Source: Bog-473 sp963704355 (lineage in GTDB: Bacteria > Actinomycetota > Acidimicrobiia > Acidimicrobiales > RAAP-2). From it: DNA of 64,000 bases. The translations under genes and the position numbers were made by a program. The DNA is taken from positions 1,364,001 to 1,428,000 of the forward strand of contig OY969891.1 in assembly GCA_963704355.1 (NCBI GenBank), given 5' to 3'. Shown piece after piece: positions 36,066 to 44,610 of this stretch. Below the pieces are notes generated by a model that worked only from the letters and a program-made list of their open reading frames with translations, had not been told where the DNA came from and made no database searches. Within the stretch, counting starts at the first letter, position 1; the number at the start of each line of letters is the position of its first letter.

Positions 36066-36782
36066 CTACGACTGTTTCTTCGGGCAGCCGGAGTTGTCGA
36101 TGCCTCTGCCTTGGAGATACGTGTTGCAGAGGATTGCCTGACGGAGGTCGGCGTTCTGCCAGTTGGTAAAAATCGTGGCATTCGTGAGATCGGCGTTCAC
36201 CAGGATGGTGTGACTGAAATACGGCGTTGCGATAACCCCGCGGAGCTTGGCATCTTGCAAATCCACGTCAGTCCAGTCGCCGCCCTCCAGCCTGGCACCG
36301 TTGAGGATTGAGAACGGCATGGAGGCGCCCGTCATATCGACGATCGGGCCTTTGAGGTCATCAGGGCGTGACAGGAGCTGGGCATCGGTCATGTCTGCGT
36401 GGTCGAGCGTGGAGTCCTGCATGCTCACATCGGTGAGATTCGCACCGGTGAAGTTCGTGTGCGTGGCCGTGGATTCCTGCATCTGCGCCAGGGTGAGGGT
36501 CGCCCCCGAGAGGTTCGCCCAGTCGAGATGGGCCAGTCGGAGATGGGCCCCCGTGAGGTTCGACCCCGCTAAATCTGCGTATCGCAGATTGTCGTGCGAC
36601 CACGTCGCGTGGTAAAGGTCCTGACCGGGGCACACCGTGTGGTGCGAGAGCGTCGGGTTCTCCACGAGAACACAGCTCGAGGTTGCGGCCGCCGAATTGT
36701 CAGTGAGCGCCACCATCGCCAAAGGAACCACCGTCAAGGCCGCGACCAATGCCGCTCGAAAATGCCATCCCCCAGGCTTCAT
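36066..36782 (-). CDS. secreted pentapeptide-repeat protein
   Basis: A 238-residue exported protein. After a signal peptide (FRAALVAALTVVPLAMVAL) the chain contains about 18 consecutive A(N/D)LxX units such as NLTGAHLRLAHLDWANLSGA, which fold as a right-handed quadrilateral beta helix. Two Cys near the start of the mature part and two at the end may cap the helix. The function of such proteins ranges from scaffolding to gyrase mimicry; secretion here favours a surface role. Confidence 0.85.
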   Translation of the reverse strand: MKPGGWHFRAALVAALTVVPLAMVALTDNSAAATSSCVLVENPTLSHHTVCPGQDLYHATWSHDNLRYADLAGSNLTGAHLRLAHLDWANLSGATLTLAQMQESTATHTNFTGANLTDVSMQDSTLDHADMTDAQLLSRPDDLKGPIVDMTGASMPFSILNGARLEGGDWTDVDLQDAKLRGVIATPYFSHTILVNADLTNATIFTNWQNADLRQAILCNTYLQGRGIDNSGCPKKQS

Positions 36783-36906
36783 CGTGCCTCTCTCGGTCGC
36801 CCACCGGTTCTGACCGCGAGGCTATATCGCTCTCACGGGCGTCCTGAGTCAGGGGAGTCCACGAGTCACGCAAAGCGCCTCTGACGTCTCATCCAGTTCT
36901 GGAAGC

Positions 36907-37341
36907 TCAGTGCGCCGTCCACTCGGGGTCGAGCTGACGGAGGAAGAGCTCGCAGCGTTGCTCCTCGTCGACCTCGCCGATGGCGGCCGCCGCAGCGCGC
37001 AGCGCATCGAGCGAGCGCAGGAAGCCGCGGTTGGACTCGTAGCGCCAGCGCACGTAGCCCGAGCCGCGCCAGCCCGACGCCCGAAGCGTGTCGAGCCCCC
37101 GGTGGTAGCCGACGCGCGCGTAGGCGTACTTCTCGATCGGGTCATCGGCCAGCTCGGCCAGCTCGGCCCAGGCTTGGAGGCAGTGCGGGTCCTGTGCCGC
37201 CACCGCGGCCACCGCCGCCCGACGGCGGTCCGGAGGGAGGGACCGGGCCGCGTCGAGGGCGGCAGCCTGGTCCGGTGCCAGCGGGTCGAGAACGGTCTCC
37301 GGAGTCCCGGAGGTGAACTGGACGGAATGCTCGGAGGTCAC
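36907..37341 (-). CDS. DUF3151 family protein
   Basis: A 144-residue cytoplasmic protein of an actinobacterial family of unknown function. The core is ETVLDPLAPDQAAALDAARS, then DPIEKYAYARVGYHRGLDTL and ASGWRGSGYVRWRYESNRGFLR, the conserved block. It is wholly helical in appearance. The start is GTG. It is divergent from the thioesterase gene; no operon partner is visible. Confidence 0.85.
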   Translation of the reverse strand: MTSEHSVQFTSGTPETVLDPLAPDQAAALDAARSLPPDRRRAAVAAVAAQDPHCLQAWAELAELADDPIEKYAYARVGYHRGLDTLRASGWRGSGYVRWRYESNRGFLRSLDALRAAAAAIGEVDEEQRCELFLRQLDPEWTAH

Positions 37342-37439
37342 CGGGCCATTTTATGAGCGGTGCTGCATGCCCACGCAGAACGGTCGGGCGCGTCGCGGCC
37401 CGGTCACGGGCGGAATGTCGGAGGGCGCGGGCGCGGCGA

Positions 37440-37445
37440 TACTGT
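37440..37445 (+). promoter_or_regulatory. -10 element that sets a leaderless start
   Basis: TACTGT lies 8 nt before a GTG at 37454. This supports that GTG as the true start of the thioesterase gene over the upstream ATG at 37415. Confidence 0.45.
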
Positions 37446-37453
37446 TCCCGGCC

Positions 37454-38176
37454 GTGCTGACCGCGGAGCCCGCCAAGTCGAACTCGTTTGCGCACCACCC
37501 CGGCCTGCGCGGCCGCGAGGCCGAAGCGCAACGGCTGGCCGACGTCTTGCGGCGGCTCATCCGCCTGTCCGTCAGTACGGCGCCCCCTGCGGCCGACACC
37601 GCCCGGCTGGCGGCGCAGCTGGCCGCCGTGGCGGACGAGCTCGAGGCGCACGCGCCCGCGTCGCCGATCCCGCGGTTCATGGCGCCGGACCCGGCCGGCT
37701 CACCCAAGGAGGTGCCGCTCGGGGGCGCCATGCCCTACGACGTCGTCGTCGGCCGCTTCAACCCGCTTGCCCTGCCCGTCGTCCTGGACTTCGAACCGCC
37801 GAAGGCGCTCGGGCGGGCGGTGTTCGACGTCGCCTACGAGGGCGCGCCCGGGTGCGTGCACGGCGCCGTGCTCGCCGCGACGTTCGACATCATCTTGACC
37901 GCAGCCAACGCTGTCGCCGGCTCGACCGGACCGACGGTGCGTCTCGCGCTCACCTACAAGCGACCGACCCTCACGGGGGAGGAGGCGGTCTTCGAGGGCT
38001 GGGTCACCGAGGTGAAGGACCGCAGGATCTTCTCGAAGGGCCGTATCGTGCAGGGCGGCATCGTGACCGTCGAGGCCGAGGGCGAGTTCGCCATCTTCAA
38101 CAACGACGGCGTGCACCGGATGGCGAAGGCGCGCCGGCGCGCCTTCGACACCGACACCGACACCGACACCGACTAG
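37454..38176 (+). CDS. PaaI/THEM4-like hotdog thioesterase
   Basis: A 240-residue predicted acyl-CoA thioesterase. The hotdog domain lies in the C-terminal two thirds (RAVFDVAYEGAPGCVHGAVLAATFD and TVRLALTYKRPTL), with GCVHGG-like GCVHGA at the active region. The N-terminal 90 residues are helical. The tail is five consecutive Asp-Thr pairs, encoded by a 6-bp tandem repeat. Start GTG 37454 is supported by a leaderless promoter. A second thioesterase gene follows after 8 bp, so the two are probably co-expressed. Confidence 0.8.
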   Translation: MLTAEPAKSNSFAHHPGLRGREAEAQRLADVLRRLIRLSVSTAPPAADTARLAAQLAAVADELEAHAPASPIPRFMAPDPAGSPKEVPLGGAMPYDVVVGRFNPLALPVVLDFEPPKALGRAVFDVAYEGAPGCVHGAVLAATFDIILTAANAVAGSTGPTVRLALTYKRPTLTGEEAVFEGWVTEVKDRRIFSKGRIVQGGIVTVEAEGEFAIFNNDGVHRMAKARRRAFDTDTDTDTD

Positions 38177-38184
38177 CGCCGCCG

Positions 38185-38643
38185 ATGTCCCGGCTGTCCC
38201 TCGAACCGTCCCGCCGCGCCGCGGACTATCCCTTCGTCCACCGGCTGCGCACCCGGTTCGCCGAGACCGACGCCATGGGCGTCATCCACCATGCGGCGTA
38301 CCTGCCCTACCTCGAAGAGGCGAGGGTGGAGTATCTCCGCGCCATCGAGCGCCCCTACCAGTCGGTGCGCGCCGGTGACGTCGAGAACGGTGACGCCGGC
38401 CGCGACTTCCCGGTGCTCGAAGTGGCCGTGCGCTATCGCACGCCGCTCCACTTCGACGACGAGGTCGATGTCTCCTTGGTCATCGGCGCGGTGACAGGCA
38501 CCACGTTCCAGATCGCGTACCTGCTGACGGTCGGCGGCGAGGCGTGCGCCACCGCGGTCACCGTGCACGGCTGCGTCGACGGCCGGGGCCGGCCGTCACG
38601 GCTGCCGGCGTGGGTGCGGGAGCAGGTCGGGTCCGGGTCGTAG
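38185..38643 (+). CDS. YbgC/4HBT acyl-CoA thioesterase
   Basis: A 152-residue hotdog enzyme. The signature RTRFAETDAMGVIHHAAYLPYLEEAR contains the catalytic Asp of the YbgC/4-hydroxybenzoyl-CoA thioesterase group. It likely hydrolyses short or aromatic acyl-CoA. It begins 8 bp after the first thioesterase gene. The last 14 codons are duplicated 161 bp downstream, outside the gene, around a palindromic element. Confidence 0.88.
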   Translation: MSRLSLEPSRRAADYPFVHRLRTRFAETDAMGVIHHAAYLPYLEEARVEYLRAIERPYQSVRAGDVENGDAGRDFPVLEVAVRYRTPLHFDDEVDVSLVIGAVTGTTFQIAYLLTVGGEACATAVTVHGCVDGRGRPSRLPAWVREQVGSGS

Positions 38644-38790
38644 CGGCAAACACGTTCGACACGGCGGTGAGGCGCCGGTTGTGTCCGAAAACTATAAACC
38701 GACCTGCTTACGGTTTTGGAAGACGGCGGGCGCCGCGGCCTACACGCGGCCGGCCGTCACGGTTGCCGGCGTGGGTGCGGGAGCAGTTCG
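38587..38790. repeat. 43-bp direct duplication of the thioesterase 3' end
   Basis: Positions 38587-38629 and 38748-38790 match at 41 of 43 bases. The 118 bp between them hold palindrome copy B. The second copy lies outside any gene and runs into the end of the convergent glycosyltransferase gene. Confidence 0.8.
38681..38724. repeat. dispersed imperfect palindrome, copy B
   Basis: Opposite-orientation relative of the element at 14332. Arms AAACCG and CGGTTT surround a 9-nt loop, with outer GAAAAC/GTTTT pairing. Against the reverse complement of copy A it keeps AAAACTAT, ACCGA and GGTTTT in register. Confidence 0.6.
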
Positions 38791-38806
38791 CGGGGAGTGT
38801 CAAGTC

Positions 38807-40399
38807 TCAGTCGTAATGGCGGAGTGACGGCCACAGCGCGCCCCACGAGAGCACCGGGCCGGTGCACACGTACACATGGCCACCCTCTTCTTGGTTGCTC
38901 ACCCCTTCGTCGTTGTGGATGGTGGCGGCCAGGCGGACGTGGGCGAACAGGGCGGTGAACGCGTGCACGTTGGTCACGTTCCCCGGGAGGACGGCGACCA
39001 CGGTGGTGGCATGCGGGTTTCCCGGGCCCCAGAACCACTCCGAGTTGTGCCCGCTGACCGCCGTCGGGAGTCCCTGGGTGGCGCCGAGCTCGTTTATGGC
39101 CCCCGCCTCGCCGTAATTGCCGGTGAAGAGGACTGCGCCCTCGCGTTGCGGGGCCGGCAGCGAGTGCCACACCCCCGCGACCGTGTGCACGAACTCGGGC
39201 CAGCCGATCGTCTCGGCGGGCACCGGGTTGACCGGCGTGAACTTCGCACCCAGGCGGGCCGGGAGCACGGGCAGAGTCAACGGCAGGCTCACCAGGAGTG
39301 ACACCGCCAGGAGGATGAAGAGCCGGCGGAGGCGGCCGGCCCTCCGGGCCGCCCCGGCCGGATCGAACCAGCGCCGTTCGAGCACGACCGCGCCGGCGCC
39401 GATGAGGATCGGGTAGAGGGCGGCCACGTAGTACGGCTTGGCGCCCGACGTCGCTGCAAAGAACACGATGAGCATCCCGTAGGCCCAGGCGAGGCCGCGC
39501 CACAGCGGCGGCCCCGAGCGCCACAGCGCGCGCAGGCCGATGAGCCAGACCCCTATGAGGACCGGTGAGGCCATGAAGAACTGCGAGCCGAGGAACGAGA
39601 GCGCGTTGCCCAGCCCGCCGTTCTGCTGCGCGAGCGATCGGGTCATGGCGATGGTGGCCCACCCGTGCTCGGCCTGCCACCAGAGGTCGGGCACCATGAA
39701 GAGGAGTGCGAGGACCAGCCCCGCGCCGGCGTACCGGTTGGCGAAGACGCGCCAGCCGCCACTCAGCACGGTGCCGAGCACCACCGCCACCGCGAAGAAC
39801 GCGATGGAATGCTTGTTGGCCAGCCCCAGGCCCAGCACGACGCCGGCGGGGATGAACAGGCGGCGGTCGCCGGTGCGCCCGATGCGCACGAAGAGGAGCG
39901 CCAGGGCCGGCCACGCGAGCAGGTCGAAGCTGGTCGTCTCGAGCAGATGGTCCGACCCGAGATACGCGGGCGCCGTGGCGACGCCGAGCGCGCCGAGGAG
40001 TTGGGCGAAGCGGCCGCCGCCGAACTCGCGGGCCAAGAGACCCCCGATCACGACGCTGGCGAACGCGGCCAAAGCGGCCCACAGGCGCAGGCCGACCACC
40101 GAGACGCCGAACAGCTTCAGCGAGACGAAGGCGACGAGGGGAGTGAAGACGGGTTGGTCGACGTAGGCCGCCTGCAGATGGCGGGCGCAGTCGAGGAAGT
40201 AGAGCTCGTCGCGGTGGAAGCCGTAGCGGCCCGAGACGCTCATGAGGAGCGCGAACATGGCGGCGCCGACGACGTAGATCCACTTGTCGATCGGCGCGAG
40301 CTGTTCGGCTCGCGTCAGCGCGAGCATCTCCGCCTCAGCGGGTGGATACGTCGAGGCCGAGGCGAGCGTGTCGTCCGGTTGCAGCGCCGGCGGAGACAT
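38807..40399 (-). CDS. GT39-family membrane glycosyltransferase
   Basis: A 530-residue integral membrane enzyme of the ArnT/PMT type. The first external loop has the acidic pair in GRYGFHRDELYFLDCARHL, followed by YVDQPVFTPLVA, the usual catalytic and substrate-binding region. At least ten hydrophobic helices follow, then a soluble C-terminal domain. Such enzymes move a sugar from a polyprenyl-phosphate donor to lipids or proteins outside the membrane. Donor and acceptor are unknown. It lies 30 bp downstream of the TetR gene on the same strand. Confidence 0.88.
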   Translation of the reverse strand: MSPPALQPDDTLASASTYPPAEAEMLALTRAEQLAPIDKWIYVVGAAMFALLMSVSGRYGFHRDELYFLDCARHLQAAYVDQPVFTPLVAFVSLKLFGVSVVGLRLWAALAAFASVVIGGLLAREFGGGRFAQLLGALGVATAPAYLGSDHLLETTSFDLLAWPALALLFVRIGRTGDRRLFIPAGVVLGLGLANKHSIAFFAVAVVLGTVLSGGWRVFANRYAGAGLVLALLFMVPDLWWQAEHGWATIAMTRSLAQQNGGLGNALSFLGSQFFMASPVLIGVWLIGLRALWRSGPPLWRGLAWAYGMLIVFFAATSGAKPYYVAALYPILIGAGAVVLERRWFDPAGAARRAGRLRRLFILLAVSLLVSLPLTLPVLPARLGAKFTPVNPVPAETIGWPEFVHTVAGVWHSLPAPQREGAVLFTGNYGEAGAINELGATQGLPTAVSGHNSEWFWGPGNPHATTVVAVLPGNVTNVHAFTALFAHVRLAATIHNDEGVSNQEEGGHVYVCTGPVLSWGALWPSLRHYD

Positions 40400-40429
40400 C
40401 GGGTGGCGGGCCGGCCTTCCGCTCCGCCG

Positions 40430-41014
40430 CTAGAGCGTGGACACGAGCCGGGCGAACGACTCGACCATCGCCTCCTTGGCCGCGCCGGGGTCGTCGGCGC
40501 GTGCCACGACCATGCCCGCCTGCATCACGGCACCGAGAATGAGGTGGGCGAGAGGCTCGACCGCAGCGGGCTCGATCCGGCCGAGCTCGGCCGCGACCGC
40601 GAGCACCGCCTTGATGGTGCCGAAGGCGTAGCGCTCATCGAGCTCGTGCCAGGTGTCCCATCCGAGCACGGTCGGCCCGTCGAGCATCACGATGCGTTGC
40701 ACCTCGGGGTTGAGGCACTGGTCCAAGAACGCGTCGAAGCCGAGCTCGAGGATGCGCAGGGGATCGGTCTCGCCGCTGGCCGTTGCGAGCTCGAGGATCC
40801 GCGCGGTCAGTTCGTCCTCGACCGCCTCGAACGCGGCCTGGAACAGGTCGGTCTTGCTGGAGAAGTGGTGGTAGAGGGCGCCCCGGCTGACGTCGGCCTC
40901 GCCCAGGATCTCCTCGGTCGACGTCGCCGCGAAGCCCTTCTCGGCGAACAGGCGCCGGGCCGTCGCGATGAGCCGGCCACGCGTGGCCTCGGTGCGTTCC
41001 GCCTGCGTGGGCAC
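40430..41014 (-). CDS. TetR-family transcriptional regulator
   Basis: A 194-residue regulator. The N-terminal TetR helix-turn-helix is ATSTEEILGEADVSRGALYH within ARRLFAEKGF and HHFSSKTDLF. The C-terminal ligand domain has no identifiable ligand signature. It is divergent from an alpha/beta hydrolase gene, and the 57-bp gap holds partly symmetrical sequence (ACAGACAGT...TATGTACAGT), so it probably controls that gene. Confidence 0.9.
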   Translation of the reverse strand: MPTQAERTEATRGRLIATARRLFAEKGFAATSTEEILGEADVSRGALYHHFSSKTDLFQAAFEAVEDELTARILELATASGETDPLRILELGFDAFLDQCLNPEVQRIVMLDGPTVLGWDTWHELDERYAFGTIKAVLAVAAELGRIEPAAVEPLAHLILGAVMQAGMVVARADDPGAAKEAMVESFARLVSTL

Positions 41015-41057
41015 GGGAAAATCCTATCCCTCTCTTTACAAACAGACAGTTGGTATG

Positions 41058-41063
41058 TACAGT
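41058..41063 (+). promoter_or_regulatory. -10 element of the hydrolase gene, leaderless start
   Basis: TACAGT lies 8 nt before the ATG of the hydrolase gene. It is inside the semi-symmetrical ACAGACAGT/TATGTACAGT region that may be the TetR operator. Confidence 0.5.
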
Positions 41064-41071
41064 ATGCAGCC

Positions 41072-41977
41072 ATGACCCCCACCACCAAGACAGACCCCAC
41101 GGCGCCGGCCCAGGCGCCGACGACGTTGCTCCCTCGGACGACGGTTGCCCTGCGCGGCGGCGGCGTGGCGTACGTGGACCACGGCGACGCCGCCGCCCCG
41201 GCCGCGCTGTTCGTGCACGGCGTCCTCGTCAACGCGGACATCTGGCGCAACGTGATCTGGGACGTGGCCGACGTCCGCCGCTGCGTCGCGCCCGACCTGC
41301 CGGCGCACGGTGCGACGCCGGTGAGCGACGCGGCCGACCTCACGCTCAACGGTCACGCCGCGCTGCTCGATGAGCTTTGCGCGCGCCTCGGCCTCGACCA
41401 GGTCGACGTCGTCGCCAACGACACCGGCGGCGCCGTGGCGCAGGTGTTCGCCGCCCGCTTCCCGCAGCGAATCCGCACGCTCACGCTGACCAACTGCGAC
41501 GTGCACGACAACTTCCCTCCCGAGCCCTTCAGGCCGTTCGTGGCGCTGGCCGAGGCCGGCGAGTTCGCCCCGCTGGTGCTCGCCATGGCGGGAGACCTCG
41601 AGGCGGCCCGCTCCGAGGCCGGGTTCGGCATGGGCTACGCCGCACCGGGCGAGCTGCCCGACGAGCTGCTCACGAGCTATCTCGGGGCGTTCGTCGCCGA
41701 CGGCGGCAAGGGCCTCGAGCGCTTCCTCACCGTCCCCTCGGCGGACGAGCTGATCGCGGTCGAGCCGCAGCTGGCCGAACTGCACGCGCCGACGCAGGTG
41801 GCCTGGGGCACGGCCGACGTCTTCTTCGAGCCGTCGTGGGCGGAGCGGCTGCGGGACATGATCCCGGGGACCGAGAAGGTCGTCCTCGTGCCCGACGCCA
41901 TGTTGTTCTGGCCCGACGAGCGGGCGGCCGACCTCGTCGTCCTGCTTCGGGACTTCTGGGAGGCCCACCCCGCCTGA
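41072..41977 (+). CDS. alpha/beta hydrolase with Asp nucleophile elbow
   Basis: A 301-residue alpha/beta hydrolase. The oxyanion region is FVHGVLVN and the nucleophile elbow reads ANDTGGAVAQ, with Asp where esterases carry Ser. This is the haloalkane dehalogenase/epoxide hydrolase arrangement. The usual C-terminal catalytic His is not evident: the segment reads VPDAMLFWPDERAADLV. It could be a subgroup with altered mechanism or a non-catalytic member. Start ATG 41072 is supported by a leaderless promoter. The divergent TetR gene probably regulates it. Confidence 0.85.
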   Translation: MTPTTKTDPTAPAQAPTTLLPRTTVALRGGGVAYVDHGDAAAPAALFVHGVLVNADIWRNVIWDVADVRRCVAPDLPAHGATPVSDAADLTLNGHAALLDELCARLGLDQVDVVANDTGGAVAQVFAARFPQRIRTLTLTNCDVHDNFPPEPFRPFVALAEAGEFAPLVLAMAGDLEAARSEAGFGMGYAAPGELPDELLTSYLGAFVADGGKGLERFLTVPSADELIAVEPQLAELHAPTQVAWGTADVFFEPSWAERLRDMIPGTEKVVLVPDAMLFWPDERAADLVVLLRDFWEAHPA

Positions 41978-42032
41978 GCCAGCGGTGGCCCCGCCGTCCC
42001 GGTGTGCACGCACCCCCGCGCGCACCGGGCGG

Positions 42033-42038
42033 TACGGT
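42033..42038 (+). promoter_or_regulatory. -10 element of the AraC gene, leaderless start
   Basis: TACGGT lies 8 nt before the ATG at 42047, matching the spacing at other leaderless starts here. Confidence 0.45.
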
Positions 42039-42046
42039 CCGCTGTC

Positions 42047-42483
42047 ATGAGCGGTGCCGAGCGGATCGCCTCCCTGCGCAGCGCGCGGGACCTCATCGAC
42101 CGGCACTTCGCTGAGCCGCTCGACCTCGATCGCATGGCGGCGGAGGCCGGCTTCTCCAAGTTCCATTTCGCCCGCGCCTTCAAGGACGCGTTCGGCGAGA
42201 CGCCGGCGAACTACCTCACCCGACGCCGGCTCGAGCGGGCGAAGGACCTGTTGCACTCGGCCAACCTGACGGTGACCGAGGTCTGCATGCTCGTCGGCTT
42301 CTCGAGCCTGGGTTCGTTCAGCGCCCGCTTCTCCGAACTGGTCGGGATGGCCCCGAGCGCGTTCCAGAAAGCGTCGGTTGCCGGGGCGGCCCGCCGCCGA
42401 TCCCGGGCTGCTTCCTCATGGAGTGGAGCCGGCCGCAGTCGTCCGGCCGAGCGGTGCAAGAGCGCAAGCGCGGAGAAGCCTGA
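42047..42483 (+). pseudogene. AraC-family regulator, frame-broken by one base
   Basis: A complete AraC-type double helix-turn-helix is encoded (LDRMAAEAGFSKFHFARAF, RRLERAKDLLHSANLTVTEV, FSSLGSFSARFSELVG). Near 42390 the frame drifts. In the next frame the sequence reads IPGCFLMEWSRPQSS and ends at TGA 42481, a sensible C-terminus. The span is one base short of a multiple of three; restoring one G in the GGGGCGGCCC run repairs it to 145 residues. As written, the frame reads through into the VOC gene. The start is supported by a leaderless promoter. The downstream VOC gene is the likely target. Confidence 0.75.
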
Positions 42484-42553
42484 CGGCACGCGGTCGTCGT
42501 ACCCTGACCGGACGAATGAACCGAGCGCACGATCCGAGGAAGGAACCACCGCC

Positions 42554-43006
42554 ATGATCAGCCATGTCTCGCACGCCACCGTCTATGTCCTCGACCAGGA
42601 TTCGGCCAAGGCCTTCTACACCGAGAAGCTCGGCTTGGAGCTGCGCTTGGACATCAACATGGGTGAGGAATTCGAGGGCGCCGGCGCCGGGTTCCGCTGG
42701 CTGACCGTCGGCGCCAAGGACCAGCCCGACCTGCAGATCGTCCTCTCGTCGTGCGACATGGGCCGCTCGCCCGAGGCGGCGGCGCAGCTGCGCGAGCTGG
42801 TGGCGAGCGGTGCCCTCGGAGTCTGCGTTCTTGCGACCGACGACTGCCACCGCAGCTACAAGGAGCTCCTCGCGAAGGACGTCACCTTCCTCTCCGAGCC
42901 GGCGGAGCGCCCCTACGGGATCGAGGCGACGCTGCGCGACGACTCGGGGAACATCATCAGCCTGACCCAAGCCTTCGCGTTCGACGGCGGCGCGCCGGCC
43001 TCGTAA
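42554..43006 (+). CDS. VOC-family (glyoxalase-like) protein
   Basis: A 150-residue VOC protein. The first module begins ISHVSHATVYVLDQDSAKAFY and the second holds ELLAKDVTFLSEPAERPYG with the terminal DDSGNIISLTQ. It resembles glyoxalase/bleomycin-resistance proteins commonly paired with AraC or ArsR regulators. Ligand unknown. GAGGAAGGA lies upstream of the ATG, supporting a separate gene although the frame upstream is open because of the AraC frameshift. Confidence 0.85.
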   Translation: MISHVSHATVYVLDQDSAKAFYTEKLGLELRLDINMGEEFEGAGAGFRWLTVGAKDQPDLQIVLSSCDMGRSPEAAAQLRELVASGALGVCVLATDDCHRSYKELLAKDVTFLSEPAERPYGIEATLRDDSGNIISLTQAFAFDGGAPAS

Positions 43007-43126
43007 CCGACCGGGCGGGCGGGCGTCTGCGCGCCGCTGCCCCGGCGCCGGCTCACTCGATCGCAACGGTCACGCACGTGCCCACCTCTGCAGCGGGGCG
43101 GGGCACGGCCTTCCCTCGGGGGGGCC

Positions 43127-43163
43127 TTGACAGCCGGTGCGATTTATATAACCATAAGGTTAT
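43127..43163 (+). promoter_or_regulatory. ArsR promoter and operator
   Basis: A consensus -35, TTGACA (43127-43132), is followed by AT-rich TATATAAC. ATAACC-ATAA-GGTTAT (43148-43163) is a perfect 6-bp inverted repeat overlapping the start codon, the usual style of ArsR autoregulatory sites. Confidence 0.7.
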
Positions 43164-43545
43164 GAGTCAGGCGACGCTGAGCGAGGGCCAGCTGGACCGG
43201 GCGTTTGGCGCCCTCTCGGACCCGACCCGCCGGGCGATCCTGGCGCGCCTGGCCCAGGGCGACGCCGGGGTCCTCGATGTGGCCGAGCCGTTCCCGATGA
43301 GCCAGCCGGCCGTCACCAAGCACCTGCGGGTCCTCGAGGACGCCGGACTGATCTCGCGGCACCGCATGGCGCGCCAGCGCATGTGCCATCTCGAGCCGCA
43401 GCGCCTCAAGCAGCTCTCGGACTGGGTGGGCTCGTACCGCGAATTCTGGGAGGAGAGCTTCGAGCGCCTCGACGAGCTGCTCGAAGAGCTCCAGGGCCCG
43501 GGCGAGGACACCGCCGAACGGCACGCGACCAAGAACAAGAAGTAG
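43162..43545 (+). CDS. ArsR-family transcriptional regulator
   Basis: A 127-residue winged-helix regulator. FGALSDPTRRAILARLAQG and FPMSQPAVTKHLRVLEDAGLI form the DNA-binding core. No metal-binding CxC motif is present, so it belongs to the non-metal group usually found beside AHSA1/SRPBCC genes. The next two genes follow at once and are likely under its control. A palindrome overlaps its own start. Confidence 0.92.
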   Translation: MSQATLSEGQLDRAFGALSDPTRRAILARLAQGDAGVLDVAEPFPMSQPAVTKHLRVLEDAGLISRHRMARQRMCHLEPQRLKQLSDWVGSYREFWEESFERLDELLEELQGPGEDTAERHATKNKK

Positions 43546-43578
43546 CAGCCGGACCACACGAGACAAAGGAGAAGGAAC

Positions 43579-44070
43579 GTGACCATGACCAACACCGAGA
43601 CAGAGATCACGACCCCGCCTGGCGAGCCGGTCATCATCGTGCGCCGTTTCTTCAAGGCGTCGCCCGAGCTCCTCTTCCGGGTTGCCACTGAGGGCGAGTA
43701 CCTGCGCCGCTGGTGGGGCCCGCGGCGCCTGGAGATCGCCGAGTGCGACGTCGACCTGCGCGTCGGCGGCATCTGGCGCATCGTGCACCGCGCCCCCGAC
43801 GGCACGGAGTTTGCGTTCCACGGCGAATTCCTCGAGCTCGACCCGCCGCGGCGCCGGGTCGGCACCTGGGTCTACGAGGGCGCACCAGAGCACCAGGCGA
43901 CCGAGACGCTCGTCCTCGAACCGGCGGACGGCGGCACCGTGCTCACCGCGACGACGGTACACAGCTCCGTCGAGGCGCGAGACATGCACGTTGCCAGCGG
44001 CATGGAGGAAGGGATCATCGACTCCTACGAGCGGCTCAACGAGCTCGTCGCGACGGAGGCGGGCGCATGA
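43579..44070 (+). CDS. SRPBCC (AHSA1-like) domain protein
   Basis: A 163-residue START-like protein. RFFKASPELLFRVATEGEYLRRWWGPR and the later VGTWVYEGAPEHQATETLVL match the AHSA1 subgroup that binds hydrophobic ligands. It is commonly co-encoded with this ArsR type. GTG 43579 is used because AAGGAG is 7 nt upstream; an ATG two codons on is possible. Its stop overlaps the next start (ATGA). Confidence 0.88.
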   Translation: MTMTNTETEITTPPGEPVIIVRRFFKASPELLFRVATEGEYLRRWWGPRRLEIAECDVDLRVGGIWRIVHRAPDGTEFAFHGEFLELDPPRRRVGTWVYEGAPEHQATETLVLEPADGGTVLTATTVHSSVEARDMHVASGMEEGIIDSYERLNELVATEAGA

Positions 44071-44582
44071 CCGCCTTGGCGCACTCGCAGCAGAACCTCG
44101 ACATCTACGGGCACGAGGACATTCCTTGGGGCGCGGCGCTCGAGCCGCTGGAGGCGGGCCGAGTCGACCGGTTCTGGCTGGCCACGGTCGACCCCGACGG
44201 GCACCCCCACCTCGCCGGCGTGGGCGCCCGCTGGCTGGAGGGCCGGCTCTACTTCCCGAGCGGGGCCCGGACGCGCAAGAGCAAGAACCTCGAGCGACAG
44301 GCGGCCTGCACGGTCTCGGCCCAGCTGGCCGATCTCGACCTCACGATCCGCGGGGTGGCCGAGCGCGTGACCGATGAGCAGACGGTCGCCCGGCTGGCGG
44401 AGCACTACGCCGCGACCGGTTGGCCGGCGCGGGCGAATGGCGCCGTTATTGAGGCTCCCTACAGCGCGCCGAGCGCGGGGCCGCCACCTTGGGACCTGTG
44501 GGTCGTCACGCCGATCTCCGCGGTCGGCGTCGGGCCGGCGGGCGCCATGCGCTGGTGTCTGGGTTCGGGCGAGGCAGGCTGA
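44067..44582 (+). CDS. pyridoxamine 5'-phosphate oxidase-like protein
   Basis: A 171-residue flavin split-barrel protein. RVDRFWLATVDPDGHPHLAGVGARWLEGRLYFPSG and TRKSKNLERQAACTVSAQ are typical of PPOX-like enzymes that bind FMN or F420. Substrate is unknown. It is translationally coupled to the SRPBCC gene and ends the ArsR operon. Confidence 0.85.
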   Translation: MTALAHSQQNLDIYGHEDIPWGAALEPLEAGRVDRFWLATVDPDGHPHLAGVGARWLEGRLYFPSGARTRKSKNLERQAACTVSAQLADLDLTIRGVAERVTDEQTVARLAEHYAATGWPARANGAVIEAPYSAPSAGPPPWDLWVVTPISAVGVGPAGAMRWCLGSGEAG

Positions 44583-44610
44583 GGCACCACGGAAGGGTGC
44601 GCCCCATCAG

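Noticed and set aside
42002..43006. An AraC-VOC fusion protein in one open frame
   Set aside because: The frame between the domains is low-complexity, while the next frame gives a sensible AraC C-terminus and a TGA at 42481; the VOC part has its own ATG and ribosome site. One missing base explains the apparent fusion.
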